DNA of 64,000 nt from Actinomycetota bacterium (lineage in GTDB: Bacteria > Actinomycetota > Actinomycetes > Mycobacteriales > JACQDL01). Both the position numbers and the translations under genes were made by a program. Under the pieces are notes generated by a model, which was not told where the DNA came from, ran no database searches, and saw only the letters and a program-made list of their open reading frames with translations. The DNA is taken from assembly GCA_016201065.1 (NCBI GenBank), contig JACQDL010000027.1, positions 1-64,000 on the forward strand, in the 5' to 3' direction. Positions 9,667 to 18,312 of the stretch are shown here, piece after piece; within the stretch, counting starts at the first letter, position 1; each line of letters starts with the position of its first letter.

Positions 9667-11865
9667 ATGAAGAGCAGGCACCTCGCCGGTCCTCCGGACC
9701 CCGACGCCCCTCCTACGAGGGCCAAGGCTGGTCGCGCGGCGGTGCCGGGAGGGGCTGCGGTGCCAGGAGGGGCGGCGGCCGAGCCCGACCTCGGTGGCGA
9801 CCGGCTACCGGAGGATCGCTTCCTCAACCGGGAGCTGTCCTGGTTGGAGTTCAACGCCCGGGTGCTCGCGCTCGCCGAGGACGACGGGCTGCCGCTGCTG
9901 GAGCGCGTGAAGTTCCTCGCCATCTTCGCCTCGAACCTCGACGAGTTCTACATGGTGCGGGTGGCCGGCCTGAAGCGCCGCCAGAGCACCGGGCTCTCGG
10001 TCCGGTCACCGGACGGCAGGTCGGTGCGGGAACAGCTGGCCGGGATCGCGGAGCGCACCCAGGAGCTGGTCCAGCGGCAGGCCGCGTGCTTCCTCAACGA
10101 CGTGCTTCCCAAGCTGGACAAGCAAGGGATCCGGATCGTCCACTGGGACACCCTCGCCATCGCGGAGCAGGACCGGTTGCACCGCTACTTCACGGACCAG
10201 GTGTTCCCCGTCCTCACACCGCTCGCGGTCGACCCGGCGCACCCGTTCCCCTACATCAGCGCGCTCGCGCTCAACCTGGCCGTGGTGGTCCGGGACCCGG
10301 ACAGCAAGGCGGAGCGGTTCGCCCGGGTCAAGGTGCCCAACAACGTGCCCCGGTTCGTCGCGGTGAACAGTGACGGTGCGAGCACGGACGTCGTCTTCCT
10401 CCCGATCGAGGATCTGATCGCGGCGCACCTGTCGCACCTGTTCCCGGGGCTGGACATGGTCGACCACCATGTTTTCCGGGTCACCCGCAACGCCGACCTC
10501 GACGTCGAGGAGGACCGGGACGAGGACCTGTTACAGGCCCTGGAGCGGGAGCTGGCGCGCCGCCGGTTCGGTCCGGCGGTCCGGCTGGAGGTGGCCGACA
10601 CGATCGCACCCAGGGTCCTGGACGTGCTGATCCGCGAGCTGGACATGAGGCCGAACGACGTGCTCAACGCACCCGGCCTGCTGGATCTCTCCGCGTTGTG
10701 GCAGCTCTACGCCGTGGACCGGCCGGACCTCAAGGACGAGCCGTTCGTGCCGGCGACCCACCCGGCGCTGCGGGACGGTGAGACTCCACGCAGCGTCTTC
10801 GCCACGCTCCGCGCCGATGATGTGCTGGTGCACCATCCGTACGACTCGTTCGCCACCAGCGTGCAGCGTTTCGTCGAGCAGGCGGCGGTGGACCCGCACG
10901 TGCTGGCCATCAAGCTGACCCTCTACCGCACCTCAGGGGACTCCCCGATCGTGGACGCCCTCATCGACGCCGCCGAGGCCGGCAAGCAGGTCGTGGTGCT
11001 GGTCGAGGTCAAGGCCCGCTTCGACGAGCAGGCGAACATCGGCTGGGCCAAGACCCTGGAGCGGGCCGGCTGCCACGTCGTCTACGGCCTGGTGGGGTTG
11101 AAAACGCACTGCAAGACCGCGCTGGTGGTCCGCCAGGAGGGCAGCGCGCTGCGGCGCTACTGCCACATCGGGACCGGGAACTACAACCCGAAGACCGCCC
11201 GGAGGTATGAGGACCTCGGCCTGCTCACGGCCGACCCGGATGTCGGTGCCGACCTGACCGATCTCTACAACGTGCTCACCGGGTACTCCCGCCACACGTC
11301 CTACCGGACCCTGCTCGTGGCGCCGCAGGGAATCCGCCGCGGGATCATCGAACGGATCGATCGGGAGATCGACCTGGCCAAGCAGGGCCGGCCGGCCCAG
11401 GTACGGATCAAGGTCAACTCAGTGGTCGACGAGTCCGTGATCGACGCCCTGTACCGGGCCTCGCAGGCCGGCGTGGACGTCGAGCTCGTCGTGCGGGGGA
11501 TCTGCGCGCTGCGGCCGGGCGTACCGGGGCTGTCCGACCGGATCAGGGTCCGGTCGGTCGTGGGCCGGTTCCTGGAACACTCGCGGGTGTTCCAGTTCGG
11601 CGGCGACGGCACGCCCGAGTACTGGCTGGGCAGCGCGGACATGATGCACCGCAACCTCGACCGCCGGGTCGAGGTGCTGGTCCGGATCATGTCCGAGGGC
11701 GCCCGCAGCCAGCTCCAGCACCTCCTCGACCTTGCGACCGCCGACGACGTAGCCTGCTGGGAGCTCCAGGCGGACGGCTCGTGGCTGCGCCGTGCCGGTC
11801 CGGCGGTCCACGACTACCAGATCGACCTCGCGCGCCGGCACACCGGGTACGGTGACCCGCCGTGA
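9667..11865 (+). CDS. ppk: polyphosphate kinase
   Basis: A 732-residue PPK1, which reversibly polymerises the gamma-phosphate of ATP into polyphosphate through a phosphohistidine. Seen: N-terminal [35 protein letters not shown] with an active-site histidine, [20 protein letters not shown], and the C-terminal [20 protein letters not shown]. The first 45 residues are Pro/Ala/Gly-rich and not conserved. Start is the ATG at 9667, very close to AGGAG (2 bases), an unusually short spacing. Followed after 37 bases by mutT1 on the same strand. The ppk-mutT1 order is the same in mycobacteria (Rv2984-Rv2985). Confidence 0.97.
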   Translation: MKSRHLAGPPDPDAPPTRAKAGRAAVPGGAAVPGGAAAEPDLGGDRLPEDRFLNRELSWLEFNARVLALAEDDGLPLLERVKFLAIFASNLDEFYMVRVAGLKRRQSTGLSVRSPDGRSVREQLAGIAERTQELVQRQAACFLNDVLPKLDKQGIRIVHWDTLAIAEQDRLHRYFTDQVFPVLTPLAVDPAHPFPYISALALNLAVVVRDPDSKAERFARVKVPNNVPRFVAVNSDGASTDVVFLPIEDLIAAHLSHLFPGLDMVDHHVFRVTRNADLDVEEDRDEDLLQALERELARRRFGPAVRLEVADTIAPRVLDVLIRELDMRPNDVLNAPGLLDLSALWQLYAVDRPDLKDEPFVPATHPALRDGETPRSVFATLRADDVLVHHPYDSFATSVQRFVEQAAVDPHVLAIKLTLYRTSGDSPIVDALIDAAEAGKQVVVLVEVKARFDEQANIGWAKTLERAGCHVVYGLVGLKTHCKTALVVRQEGSALRRYCHIGTGNYNPKTARRYEDLGLLTADPDVGADLTDLYNVLTGYSRHTSYRTLLVAPQGIRRGIIERIDREIDLAKQGRPAQVRIKVNSVVDESVIDALYRASQAGVDVELVVRGICALRPGVPGLSDRIRVRSVVGRFLEHSRVFQFGGDGTPEYWLGSADMMHRNLDRRVEVLVRIMSEGARSQLQHLLDLATADDVACWELQADGSWLRRAGPAVHDYQIDLARRHTGYGDPP

Positions 11866-11902
11866 CCAGGGACGCCCGCCGTACGGCGGGTCGGCGGCCG
11901 AG

Positions 11903-12808
11903 ATGACGGAGCTGGCACCGATCCGGGCGGCCGGTGGCCTCCTGTGGCGAACCAACGGCCGCCGGACCGAGCTGGCGATCGTTCACCGGTCGCGGTACGA
12001 CGACTGGTCGCTTCCCAAGGGCAAGCTCGCCGCCGGCGAGCATGCCCTGCCGGGCGCCTGCCGCGAGGTCACGGAGGAGACCGGATACCGGCCCGTCGTC
12101 GGCCAGCGGTTGCCCGAGGTCGCCTATCACAGCCTCGCCGGCCCGAAGACCGTGCAGTACTGGACGATGTCCGCGCACAGCGGCTCGTTCACGCCCAGCG
12201 AGGAGGTCGACGACCTGGTCTGGCTACCCCCGGTGGACGCGCTGGATCTGCTCACCTACCCGCGGGACGCCGGTGTGATCAACGATCTGGGGCTGACGAC
12301 CGATCACCGGGTGCTGCACCATGATGGCGCGGTGCTGCTGGTGCGCCACGCCAAGGCCGGCAGCCGCGCCTCCTGGTCCGGGGACGACCTGCTGCGCCCA
12401 CTCGATCCGGTGGGCCAGGAGCAGTCTGAGCAGCTACGCCGAGTGCTCCGCTGCTTCGGTCCGGGGCAGATCTGGTCAGCCGATCCGGTCCGCTGCATCC
12501 AGACCGTCGAACCGCTGGCCGCCGAGCTTGGCCTGCCGGTACGGATCGAACCGGCACTGTCCGAACGTGGCTATGCGGCGGACCCGCCGGGTGGAGCGCG
12601 CCTGGTGCGGGAGCTCGCCACCACGTCCGGTGGTCCGGTGGTGGTGTGCACCCAGGGCGGCGCGCTGCCCGACATTGTGGCCTCCCTGGCCGACCAGGAT
12701 GGCCTTCCACTCCGCGGACTGCGCTCCCGCAAGGGCAGCACATGGGCCCTGTTCTTCCGGGGCGGTCGGCTCATCGCCGCGGACTACTACCGGGACTTCG
12801 CACCGTAG
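11903..12808 (+). CDS. mutT1: MutT1-type Nudix hydrolase/histidine phosphatase fusion
   Basis: A 301-residue two-domain protein. Residues 1-140 are a Nudix domain with box GEHALPGACREVTEETGY preceded by SLPKGKLAAG. Residues about 145-301 are a histidine-phosphatase domain beginning LLVRHAKAGSR, with ERGYAADPPGG and VVVCTQGGALPDIV. Characterised mycobacterial MutT1 (Rv2985) hydrolyses 8-oxo-dGTP and diadenosine polyphosphates and sanitises the nucleotide pool; the same domain order supports the same role. Start is the ATG at 11903 (MTELAPIRAAGG). It ends convergent with hupB, with a shared hairpin between them. Confidence 0.94.
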   Translation: MTELAPIRAAGGLLWRTNGRRTELAIVHRSRYDDWSLPKGKLAAGEHALPGACREVTEETGYRPVVGQRLPEVAYHSLAGPKTVQYWTMSAHSGSFTPSEEVDDLVWLPPVDALDLLTYPRDAGVINDLGLTTDHRVLHHDGAVLLVRHAKAGSRASWSGDDLLRPLDPVGQEQSEQLRRVLRCFGPGQIWSADPVRCIQTVEPLAAELGLPVRIEPALSERGYAADPPGGARLVRELATTSGGPVVVCTQGGALPDIVASLADQDGLPLRGLRSRKGSTWALFFRGGRLIAADYYRDFAP

Positions 12809-12853
12809 CGTTCCGTCGCCGGCCGGCATTCGGTCAGCATCCGCGCTACGGGT

Positions 12854-12890
12854 CCGTGGGACCGACTCCGTCAGGACGTCGGCCCCACGG
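12854..12890. terminator. bidirectional terminator between mutT1 and hupB
   Basis: A 13-base stem (12854-12866 with 12878-12890, one G-U pair on one strand) lies between two converging genes (stops at 12808 and 12905). There is no long T-tract on either side. Confidence 0.6.
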
Positions 12891-12904
12891 GCGCCCGCAG
12901 CGCA

Positions 12905-13660
12905 CTACCTCTTCTTGCTCCCCGGCTTCTTGGCTTCGGACTTCTTCGCCGACTGCTTCTTGATGTCGACCTTCGTGGCAGCGGCCTTCTTGATGTCGAC
13001 CTTCGTGGCAGCGGCCTTCTTGACGTCGACCTTCGCGGCAGCGACCTTCTTGACGTCGACCTTCTTGACTGACGGAACGGCCGCTGGCCGTGCCGCAGCC
13101 CTTACCGTCGGCTTGGTCGTGACGAGCGGTGCTGCCCCACCACCCGCACGCGGAGCAGAGCGGGTGGTGGGGCGCGTCGCCGGTCTCGCCGACACCCTGG
13201 CTGGCGCCTTGGCCGGAGCCTTGGTGGACGGCTTCGTGGACGGCTTCGTGGACGGCTTCGCGGCGGTCCTCCTGCTGCTCGCGGCCGAGGCTGCGCCGAC
13301 CGCAGTCGCCTTCACCGGCGCGGTCCGGGCGACCGTGCTTCGCGTCGTGGCGGCCTTCGCCGCAGTCAGCCTCGGCAGCTTCTTCGCGCCACTGACCACG
13401 TCCCTGAATCCCTGGCCAGCTCGGAATGCCGGCACGGAGGTCTTCTTCACGCGGACCCGCTCCCCGGTGGCGGGGTTCCGGGCCATCCGCGCCGCGCGAT
13501 CGCGCTTCTCGAAGACACCGAAACCTGTGATGACAACCTTCTCACCCTTGGCGACCGTGCGAAGGATCGTGTCGACGACCCCTTCCACCGCATGCGCCGC
13601 CCTCTTCTTGTCCCCGTCGAAGCGCTCGGAAAGTGCCTCAACCAGCTGGGCTTTGTTCAC
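12905..13660 (-). CDS. hupB: HU-type nucleoid protein with long basic Lys/Ala tail (HupB)
   Basis: A 251-residue nucleoid-associated protein. Residues 1-90 are the HU fold ([40 protein letters not shown], and the DNA-binding arm [20 protein letters not shown]). From about residue 95 the chain is a disordered Lys/Ala/Pro tail like that of mycobacterial HupB, which bends and compacts DNA. The tail contains repeats: KPST three times, and 10-residue KVD(V/I)KKAAAT units from 30-bp tandem DNA repeats. GTG start at 13660 with GGGAGG upstream. Position matches Rv2986c next to mutT1 and leuD. Confidence 0.97.
   Translation of the reverse strand: MNKAQLVEALSERFDGDKKRAAHAVEGVVDTILRTVAKGEKVVITGFGVFEKRDRAARMARNPATGERVRVKKTSVPAFRAGQGFRDVVSGAKKLPRLTAAKAATTRSTVARTAPVKATAVGAASAASSRRTAAKPSTKPSTKPSTKAPAKAPARVSARPATRPTTRSAPRAGGGAAPLVTTKPTVRAAARPAAVPSVKKVDVKKVAAAKVDVKKAAATKVDIKKAAATKVDIKKQSAKKSEAKKPGSKKR
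12961..13070. repeat. 30-bp tandem repeats in the hupB tail
   Basis: Units start at 12961, 12991, 13021 and 13051 (last one partial). The first two are identical and the third differs by a few bases. Each encodes a 10-residue Lys/Ala/Val/Asp unit. Confidence 0.9.
13224..13259. repeat. 12-bp tandem repeat in hupB (three copies)
   Basis: GTGGACGGCTTC occurs three times without interruption and encodes the KPST repeats of the HU tail on the minus strand. Confidence 0.9.
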
Positions 13661-13790
13661 GTGTCCCTCCCAGGACGGTCTTCGACCATGTGGTCGATCG
13701 GCCGAACGGTAGGCGCCAATTCGCAATGACACAACGACCGCACGACAAGAAGAGCCCTGTGTCGCGCGGTTTCTCGCCATGTGATGCCGG

Positions 13791-13812
13791 AAAAAACCGC
13801 ACCTTGGGTGCG
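13791..13812 (-). terminator. rho-independent terminator after the methyltransferase
   Basis: On the minus strand CGCACC-CAA-GGTGCG is followed by GTTTTTT, a standard intrinsic terminator 15 bases past the stop of the methyltransferase gene. It isolates the leuCD-methyltransferase run from hupB. Confidence 0.85.
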
Positions 13813-13826
13813 AACAGGGCCGCTGG

Positions 13827-14624
13827 CTAAGCGTTTTCCGCGTTCGGGCGGATCGCCATGAGGTCGAGCCGGACGAAGTCCAGATCGAAGCTCCCATCGG
13901 CGCGGCGGAGTTCCCGGATCGCGCGCCCGGTTGCCCTGCCCCGGAACTCCCGGAGCTGATCGGCGGTCATCGCGATCTCGTATGCGACGAGGACCTGACT
14001 GACGAGAAAGCCGGTCAGCGCGCTCTGATCGGGAAAGCTGCGGCGCTGCCGCACAAGCCGCACCCAACCACTGCTGCCGATCCGGAAACCGGCCGCGGTC
14101 AGCAGGCCCCGATACTCCTCGGCGGTGGGGAAGTACCACGGCCGGACGGGTCCACCGACCCGGTCGGACTCCTCATCGAGCAGGCTGACAAGGTCCCCGA
14201 GCTGCCCCCGTCCACCGAACTCGGCCCGGAAGCGGCCACCGGGCTGGAGCACCTGCCATACCCCTGCCAGCACCGACTCCTGCTCCTCGGCGGTGATCCA
14301 GTGCAGCACGGCGCGGGAAACCACCACGTCAAAGTGGTCCGGCGGGAAGGTGGCCGACACGTCCTGCGCACGGCACACCGCGAAGCGCACGGCCGCGTCG
14401 ACCCTCTCCCGCCGAGCCGCGGCGATGAGTGCGGCGGCCGCGTCGACCCCGATGACCTCCCCCTCGGGCACGGCCGAGGCGAGCCGGACCGTGAAGTCCC
14501 CGACACCGCAGCCGAGATCGAGGACGCGAGCGGCAGCTGGCAGCGGCAGGCTGGCCAGGAAGTCGTCATCGTGCCGGCGATGGTGCGCGTTGTTCGCCCC
14601 ATACAACGCCGGGTCCCAGCTCAC
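13827..14624 (-). CDS. class I SAM-dependent methyltransferase (trans-aconitate methyltransferase-like)
   Basis: A 265-residue methyltransferase. The SAM-binding motif I is [16 protein letters not shown], followed by the acidic [16 protein letters not shown], and later [13 protein letters not shown] and [13 protein letters not shown]. The N-terminus [20 protein letters not shown] resembles trans-aconitate 2-methyltransferases (WxxxxY). The acceptor is not determined by sequence. GTG start at 14624 fits the family N-terminus, but the ribosome-binding site is weak. It follows leuD by 14 bases and is probably cotranscribed with leuCD; trans-aconitate chemistry near an aconitase-type isomerase is suggestive but unproven. 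Confidence 0.85.
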   Translation of the reverse strand: MSWDPALYGANNAHHRRHDDDFLASLPLPAAARVLDLGCGVGDFTVRLASAVPEGEVIGVDAAAALIAAARRERVDAAVRFAVCRAQDVSATFPPDHFDVVVSRAVLHWITAEEQESVLAGVWQVLQPGGRFRAEFGGRGQLGDLVSLLDEESDRVGGPVRPWYFPTAEEYRGLLTAAGFRIGSSGWVRLVRQRRSFPDQSALTGFLVSQVLVAYEIAMTADQLREFRGRATGRAIRELRRADGSFDLDFVRLDLMAIRPNAENA

Positions 14625-14638
14625 CCGCCCGCCAGCGG

Positions 14639-15229
14639 TCAGGCCGTGGTCGGCAGCCACGTCGGCCTCGCCGTCTCGAAGTCGGCGATGCTCGCACTGT
14701 GCCGGAGGGTCAGGTCGACGTCGTCGAGGCCCTCCATCAGCCTCCAGTGGGTGTAGTCGTCGAGCTCGAAAGCCACGGCCACGTCGGCGTACCGGAGCTG
14801 TCGGCGTTCCAGGTCCACGGTGACCGGGACAGTGGGGTCCGCCTCGACCCGCGCCCACAGGTCGTCCACGACCCGCTGGGAGGCGATCACGGTCAACAGC
14901 CCGGACTTCAGCGAGTTGCCGCGGAAGATGTCGGCGAACCGGGGCGAGATCACCACCCGGAACCCGTAGTCCTGGAGTGCCCACACCGCATGCTCGCGGG
15001 ATGAGCCGGTACCGAAGTCGGTTCCCGCGACGAGGATGGTCGCTCCGCTGTGGGCGGGCCGGTTCAGCACGAAGTCCGGGTCGGCGGCCCGCCATGCCGC
15101 GAACAACCCGTCCCCGAAGCCGGTCCGGCTGATCCGCTTGAGATATGCGGCCGGGATGATCTGGTCGGTGTCGACGTTGCTGCGGCACAGCGGCAGCACC
15201 CGGCCGGTGTGGGTGGTGAACTTCTCCAT
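14639..15229 (-). CDS. leuD: 3-isopropylmalate dehydratase small subunit
   Basis: A 196-residue swivel-domain subunit of isopropylmalate isomerase (2-isopropylmalate to 3-isopropylmalate, leucine branch). Conserved: [20 protein letters not shown] and [20 protein letters not shown]. It acts only as a complex with LeuC, whose gene ends 7 bases upstream on the same strand. Length and start (ATG at 15229) are standard. Confidence 0.97.
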   Translation of the reverse strand: MEKFTTHTGRVLPLCRSNVDTDQIIPAAYLKRISRTGFGDGLFAAWRAADPDFVLNRPAHSGATILVAGTDFGTGSSREHAVWALQDYGFRVVISPRFADIFRGNSLKSGLLTVIASQRVVDDLWARVEADPTVPVTVDLERRQLRYADVAVAFELDDYTHWRLMEGLDDVDLTLRHSASIADFETARPTWLPTTA

Positions 15230-15236
15230 CGGGCGC

Positions 15237-16673
15237 TCAGCTCTCCTGCTCGGTGGGACCGACGGTGACCGGGGCGGTCAGGTCGGCGGGGCTGGCCAGC
15301 CGCCCGGCGACCGCGGTCGCCGCGGCCACCAGCGGGGACACCAGGTGGGTACGGCCGCCGGCACCCTGGCGCCCCTCGAAATTGCGGTTGGATGTCGAGG
15401 CGGACCGTTCCCCCGGCGCCAGCTGGTCGGGGTTCATGCCCAGGCACATCGAGCAGCCGGCGGACCGCCACTCGGCGCCCGCCGCCACGAACACCCGATC
15501 GAGTCCCTCCTGCTCGGCCTGCTCCTTGACCCGCATGGAGCCCGGAACGACGAGCATCCGGACCGACCCGGCCACCCGCCTGCCCCGCAGTACATCGGCG
15601 GCGGCCCGCAGGTCCTCGATCCGCCCGTTCGTGCAGGAGCCGAGGAAGACGGTGTCGACCCGGACGTCCCGCAGCGGCGTGCCTGGCGTGAGATCCATGT
15701 AGGCCAGGGCCTGCTCCGCGGCGACCTGCTCGCCGGGGGTGCCGAGCGAGGTCGGATCCGGGACCGCGCCACCCAGTGGCGCCCCCTGGCCGGGGTTCGT
15801 GCCCCAGGTCACGAACGGCGTCAGGGTCGCGGCCGGCAACTCGACGTCGACGTCGAACGTCGCGTCATCGTCGGTGCGCAACGTTCGCCAGTACGCCACG
15901 GCGGCATCCCACTCCGCCCCGGTGGGGGCGTGCGGGCGGCCGGCGAGGTACCCCAACGTCGTGTCGTCCGGCGCGATCATCCCGGCCCGGGCACCGGCCT
16001 CGATGGACATGTTGCAGATGGTCATCCGGGCCTCCATCGACAGCGCCCGGATCGCCGACCCGCGGTACTCGATGACGTACCCCTGCCCGCCACCGGTACC
16101 GATCCTGGCAATGATGGCGAGGATGAGGTCCTTCGCCGTCACGCCGGCGGGCAGCTCTCCCTCGACGGTGACCGCCATCGTCCTGGGACGGTGCAGCGGC
16201 AGGGTCTGCGTCGCGAGCACGTGCTCCACCTCGCTGGTCCCGATGCCGAAGGCAAGCGCGCCGAACGCGCCGTGGGTGGAGGTGTGCGAGTCGCCGCAGA
16301 CCACGGTCATCCCGGGCTGAGTCAGCCCCAGCTGCGGCCCGACGACATGCACGATGCCCTGCTCGACGTCGCCCATCGGGTAGAGCGGGACGCCGAACTC
16401 CGCGCAGTTCTTCCGCAACGTCTCCACCTGGAGGCGGGAGATCGGGTCGGCGATCGGCAGGTCGATCCGCTCGGTCGGGACGTTGTGATCCTCGGTCGCG
16501 AGGGTGAGGTCCGGCCGCCGTACCGGGCGGTTGGCAACCCGCAGACCGTCGAACGCCTGCGGGCTGGTGACCTCGTGCACGAGGTGCAGATCGATGTACA
16601 GGAGATCGGGCTCACCGGCGGCCTCGCGCACCACGTGCGCCTGCCAGACCTTCTCCGCAAGAGTCTTGCCCAT
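15237..16673 (-). CDS. leuC: 3-isopropylmalate dehydratase large subunit
   Basis: A 478-residue aconitase-family subunit carrying the 4Fe-4S cluster. Cluster cysteines appear in [14 protein letters not shown] and [20 protein letters not shown], with the substrate region [20 protein letters not shown]. It pairs with LeuD in leucine synthesis. The ATG at 16673 has GAGG 5 bases upstream. Divergently oriented to the IclR regulator across 39 bases holding an inverted repeat. Actinobacterial NdgR/LtbR proteins are known to control leuCD from exactly this arrangement. Confidence 0.98.
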   Translation of the reverse strand: MGKTLAEKVWQAHVVREAAGEPDLLYIDLHLVHEVTSPQAFDGLRVANRPVRRPDLTLATEDHNVPTERIDLPIADPISRLQVETLRKNCAEFGVPLYPMGDVEQGIVHVVGPQLGLTQPGMTVVCGDSHTSTHGAFGALAFGIGTSEVEHVLATQTLPLHRPRTMAVTVEGELPAGVTAKDLILAIIARIGTGGGQGYVIEYRGSAIRALSMEARMTICNMSIEAGARAGMIAPDDTTLGYLAGRPHAPTGAEWDAAVAYWRTLRTDDDATFDVDVELPAATLTPFVTWGTNPGQGAPLGGAVPDPTSLGTPGEQVAAEQALAYMDLTPGTPLRDVRVDTVFLGSCTNGRIEDLRAAADVLRGRRVAGSVRMLVVPGSMRVKEQAEQEGLDRVFVAAGAEWRSAGCSMCLGMNPDQLAPGERSASTSNRNFEGRQGAGGRTHLVSPLVAAATAVAGRLASPADLTAPVTVGPTEQES

Positions 16674-16682
16674 AACGCCTCA

Positions 16683-16697
16683 TCTCACAGATTGAGA
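16683..16697. promoter_or_regulatory. candidate NdgR/LtbR operator between leuC and ndgR
   Basis: TCTCA-CAGAT-TGAGA is a perfect 5+5 inverted repeat in the 39-base divergent region. It overlaps any promoter for either gene. The adjoining TTGAGACAG (16692-16700) recurs upstream of cimA. Confidence 0.55.
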
Positions 16698-16712
16698 CAG
16701 TAGTATCGAAGT

Positions 16713-17414
16713 ATGGGACAGTCTAGCGGCATCGGCGTGCTCGACAAGGCCATGTCGGTACTCGTGGCCGTGGCGAGCGAGCCGGGCAGCCTCGCCGACC
16801 TCGTGGAACGGACCGGACTGCCGCGGGCGACCGCGCACCGGCTCGCGGTGGCCCTGGAGATCCACCGGTTGCTCGTCCGGGACGACTCGGGGCGGTGGAG
16901 CCCCGGTCCTGCCCTGTCGGAGCTGGCCCGAGGGGCACCGGACACGCTGCTGGCCACGGCGACGCCGGTACTGGTCCGACTGCGTGACGAGACCGGGGAG
17001 AGCACCCAGCTCTACCGCCGGGACCGCGATGTGCGGATCTGTGTCGCCGCCGAGGAGCGTGCGCACGGGCTGCGGGACACCGTGCCGGTCGGCGCCCGGC
17101 TGCCGATGACCGCCGGTTCGGCGGCCCAGGTCCTCATCGCCTGGGCCGACCCGGCCGATGCGGCCAACCTGCTCACCCACGCCCGCTTCACCACCCGCAC
17201 CGTGGCGGAGGTGCGCCGACGTGGCTGGGCGTACAGCGTCGGCGAGCGGGAGGACGGGGTCGCCTCGGTCTCCGCGCCGATCTTCGACCACGGTGGTGGT
17301 CTGGTGGCCGCCATCTCGGTATCCGGCCCGATCGGGCGGCTGGGGCGGCGTCCGGGACAGCGGCTGTCCCCCGCCGTGGTCGCGGCCGGGCGGGCGCTGT
17401 CCCGGCGGTTGTGA
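16713..17414 (+). CDS. ndgR: IclR-family regulator of leucine/amino-acid metabolism (NdgR/LtbR type)
   Basis: A 233-residue IclR protein. Residues 5-65 are a winged HTH (DLVERTGLPRATAHRLAVAL). Residues 75-230 are the effector-binding domain (THARFTTRTVAEVRRRGWAY and SVSAPIFDHGGGLVAAISVS). NdgR (Streptomyces) and LtbR (Corynebacterium) are divergent to leuCD and repress leucine/tryptophan or related genes; gene order supports equivalence. ATG start at 16713. Binding to its own promoter region is inferred from the inverted repeat 15-30 bases upstream. Confidence 0.93.
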   Translation: MGQSSGIGVLDKAMSVLVAVASEPGSLADLVERTGLPRATAHRLAVALEIHRLLVRDDSGRWSPGPALSELARGAPDTLLATATPVLVRLRDETGESTQLYRRDRDVRICVAAEERAHGLRDTVPVGARLPMTAGSAAQVLIAWADPADAANLLTHARFTTRTVAEVRRRGWAYSVGEREDGVASVSAPIFDHGGGLVAAISVSGPIGRLGRRPGQRLSPAVVAAGRALSRRL

Positions 17415-17472
17415 CCACCGGTGCGCTCCGCCCGGCCGCGAGCACTGCCGCGAGCGCGGCGAGGTGTCGCCG

Positions 17473-17940
17473 TCAGGTGAAGATGATCTGCCCGCCGGCG
17501 GCCATCTCGTAGAACTCGCCGACGGTGATGATGTCCTTCAGCTGCTCGATGAAGTCGCCCTCGGTCAACCCGAACATGTCGACCGACGCCTTGCAGGCGT
17601 ACAGGCCGGCACCCGTGTCGGCGATCATCTCGACGAACTCCGGGATCGACGGGATGTCCAGGGCCTCCATCTTGTGGTTCATGTACCGGGTCATCACCGT
17701 GGAGACCCCCGGCACGCCGCCGAGCCAGGTGGCCAGGTGCAGCCCCGGGTTGCCGACGGTGGCCAGCTTGATGTGCTCGTGCCGGGCCTTGTGGATCGCG
17801 TCGAGCCCGAAGAACGTGAAGAACAGGTTCACGTCGATGCCCTCGGCGCGAGCCCCGTTCGCCATGATCAGGCCGGGGTAGACGCCGTCCAGCGAACCCT
17901 TGGAGATGACGATGGAGACCTTTTCGATGGGGTCAGGCAT
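17473..17940 (-). CDS. DsrE/DsrF-like (DsrE2-type) sulfur-carrier protein
   Basis: A 155-residue cytoplasmic protein of the DsrE/F/H fold. Marks: VSIVISKGSLDGVYPGLIMA, LFFTFFGLDAI, and the conserved cysteine in GAGLYACKASVDMFGL, which in DsrE2 proteins carries the persulfide. The family passes sulfane sulfur to TusA/TusE/DsrC-type acceptors. Last gene of an apparent operon SQR-TusE-like-DsrE2 on the minus strand, 51 bases after the TusE-like gene. No dsrAB or hdr genes are present, so this is not a dissimilatory sulfite pathway. Confidence 0.88.
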   Translation of the reverse strand: MPDPIEKVSIVISKGSLDGVYPGLIMANGARAEGIDVNLFFTFFGLDAIHKARHEHIKLATVGNPGLHLATWLGGVPGVSTVMTRYMNHKMEALDIPSIPEFVEMIADTGAGLYACKASVDMFGLTEGDFIEQLKDIITVGEFYEMAAGGQIIFT

Positions 17941-17991
17941 GGCCGACCCCTCCTTTCCTGACGTCGTGCGCCCGATACGGCTCCGCTGCGG

Positions 17992-18309
17992 TCAGATGCA
18001 CCCTCGGGGCTTCGGAATGCCGGCGATCCTCGCGGCAAGCTTCGCCGGACCCTTGGGGAACAGCTCGTACAGCCGCTTGACCGGCACGCCGGAGCTCAGG
18101 CCCAGGGCACGCACGGTCGGGCCGGTGCCCTTCGCGAAGTACTCCTCGCGCATGAACTTGATGACCCGCCGGTGCTCCTCGTTGAGCTCTCCCACACCAG
18201 CCGTACGGGCCAGCTCCGGGGCCATCTCCTCGGTCCACTGGTCGGGGTGGACGAAGAACCCGCCCTCGTCGACCTCGATCTCCTGCCCGTCGACCATGAT
18301 CGTCGGCAT
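17992..18309 (-). CDS. TusE/DsrC-family sulfur relay protein
   Basis: A 105-residue protein with the family features: HPDQWTEEMAPELARTAGV, the helical RRVIKFMREEYF, and the C-terminal arm PKPRGCI with a penultimate cysteine. True DsrC also has a second cysteine 11 residues before it; here that position is alanine (KLAARIAG), so this is a single-cysteine TusE-like carrier. It should accept sulfur on the C-terminal cysteine from the DsrE-like protein. It lies 3 bases after the flavoprotein gene stop, consistent with coupling. Confidence 0.92.
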   Translation of the reverse strand: MPTIMVDGQEIEVDEGGFFVHPDQWTEEMAPELARTAGVGELNEEHRRVIKFMREEYFAKGTGPTVRALGLSSGVPVKRLYELFPKGPAKLAARIAGIPKPRGCI

Positions 18310-18312
18310 CTT

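Noticed and set aside
12961-13070. Evenly spaced 30-bp repeats that might suggest a CRISPR array
   Set aside because: There are no spacers; the units are directly adjacent, in frame, and encode the Lys/Ala tail of HupB.
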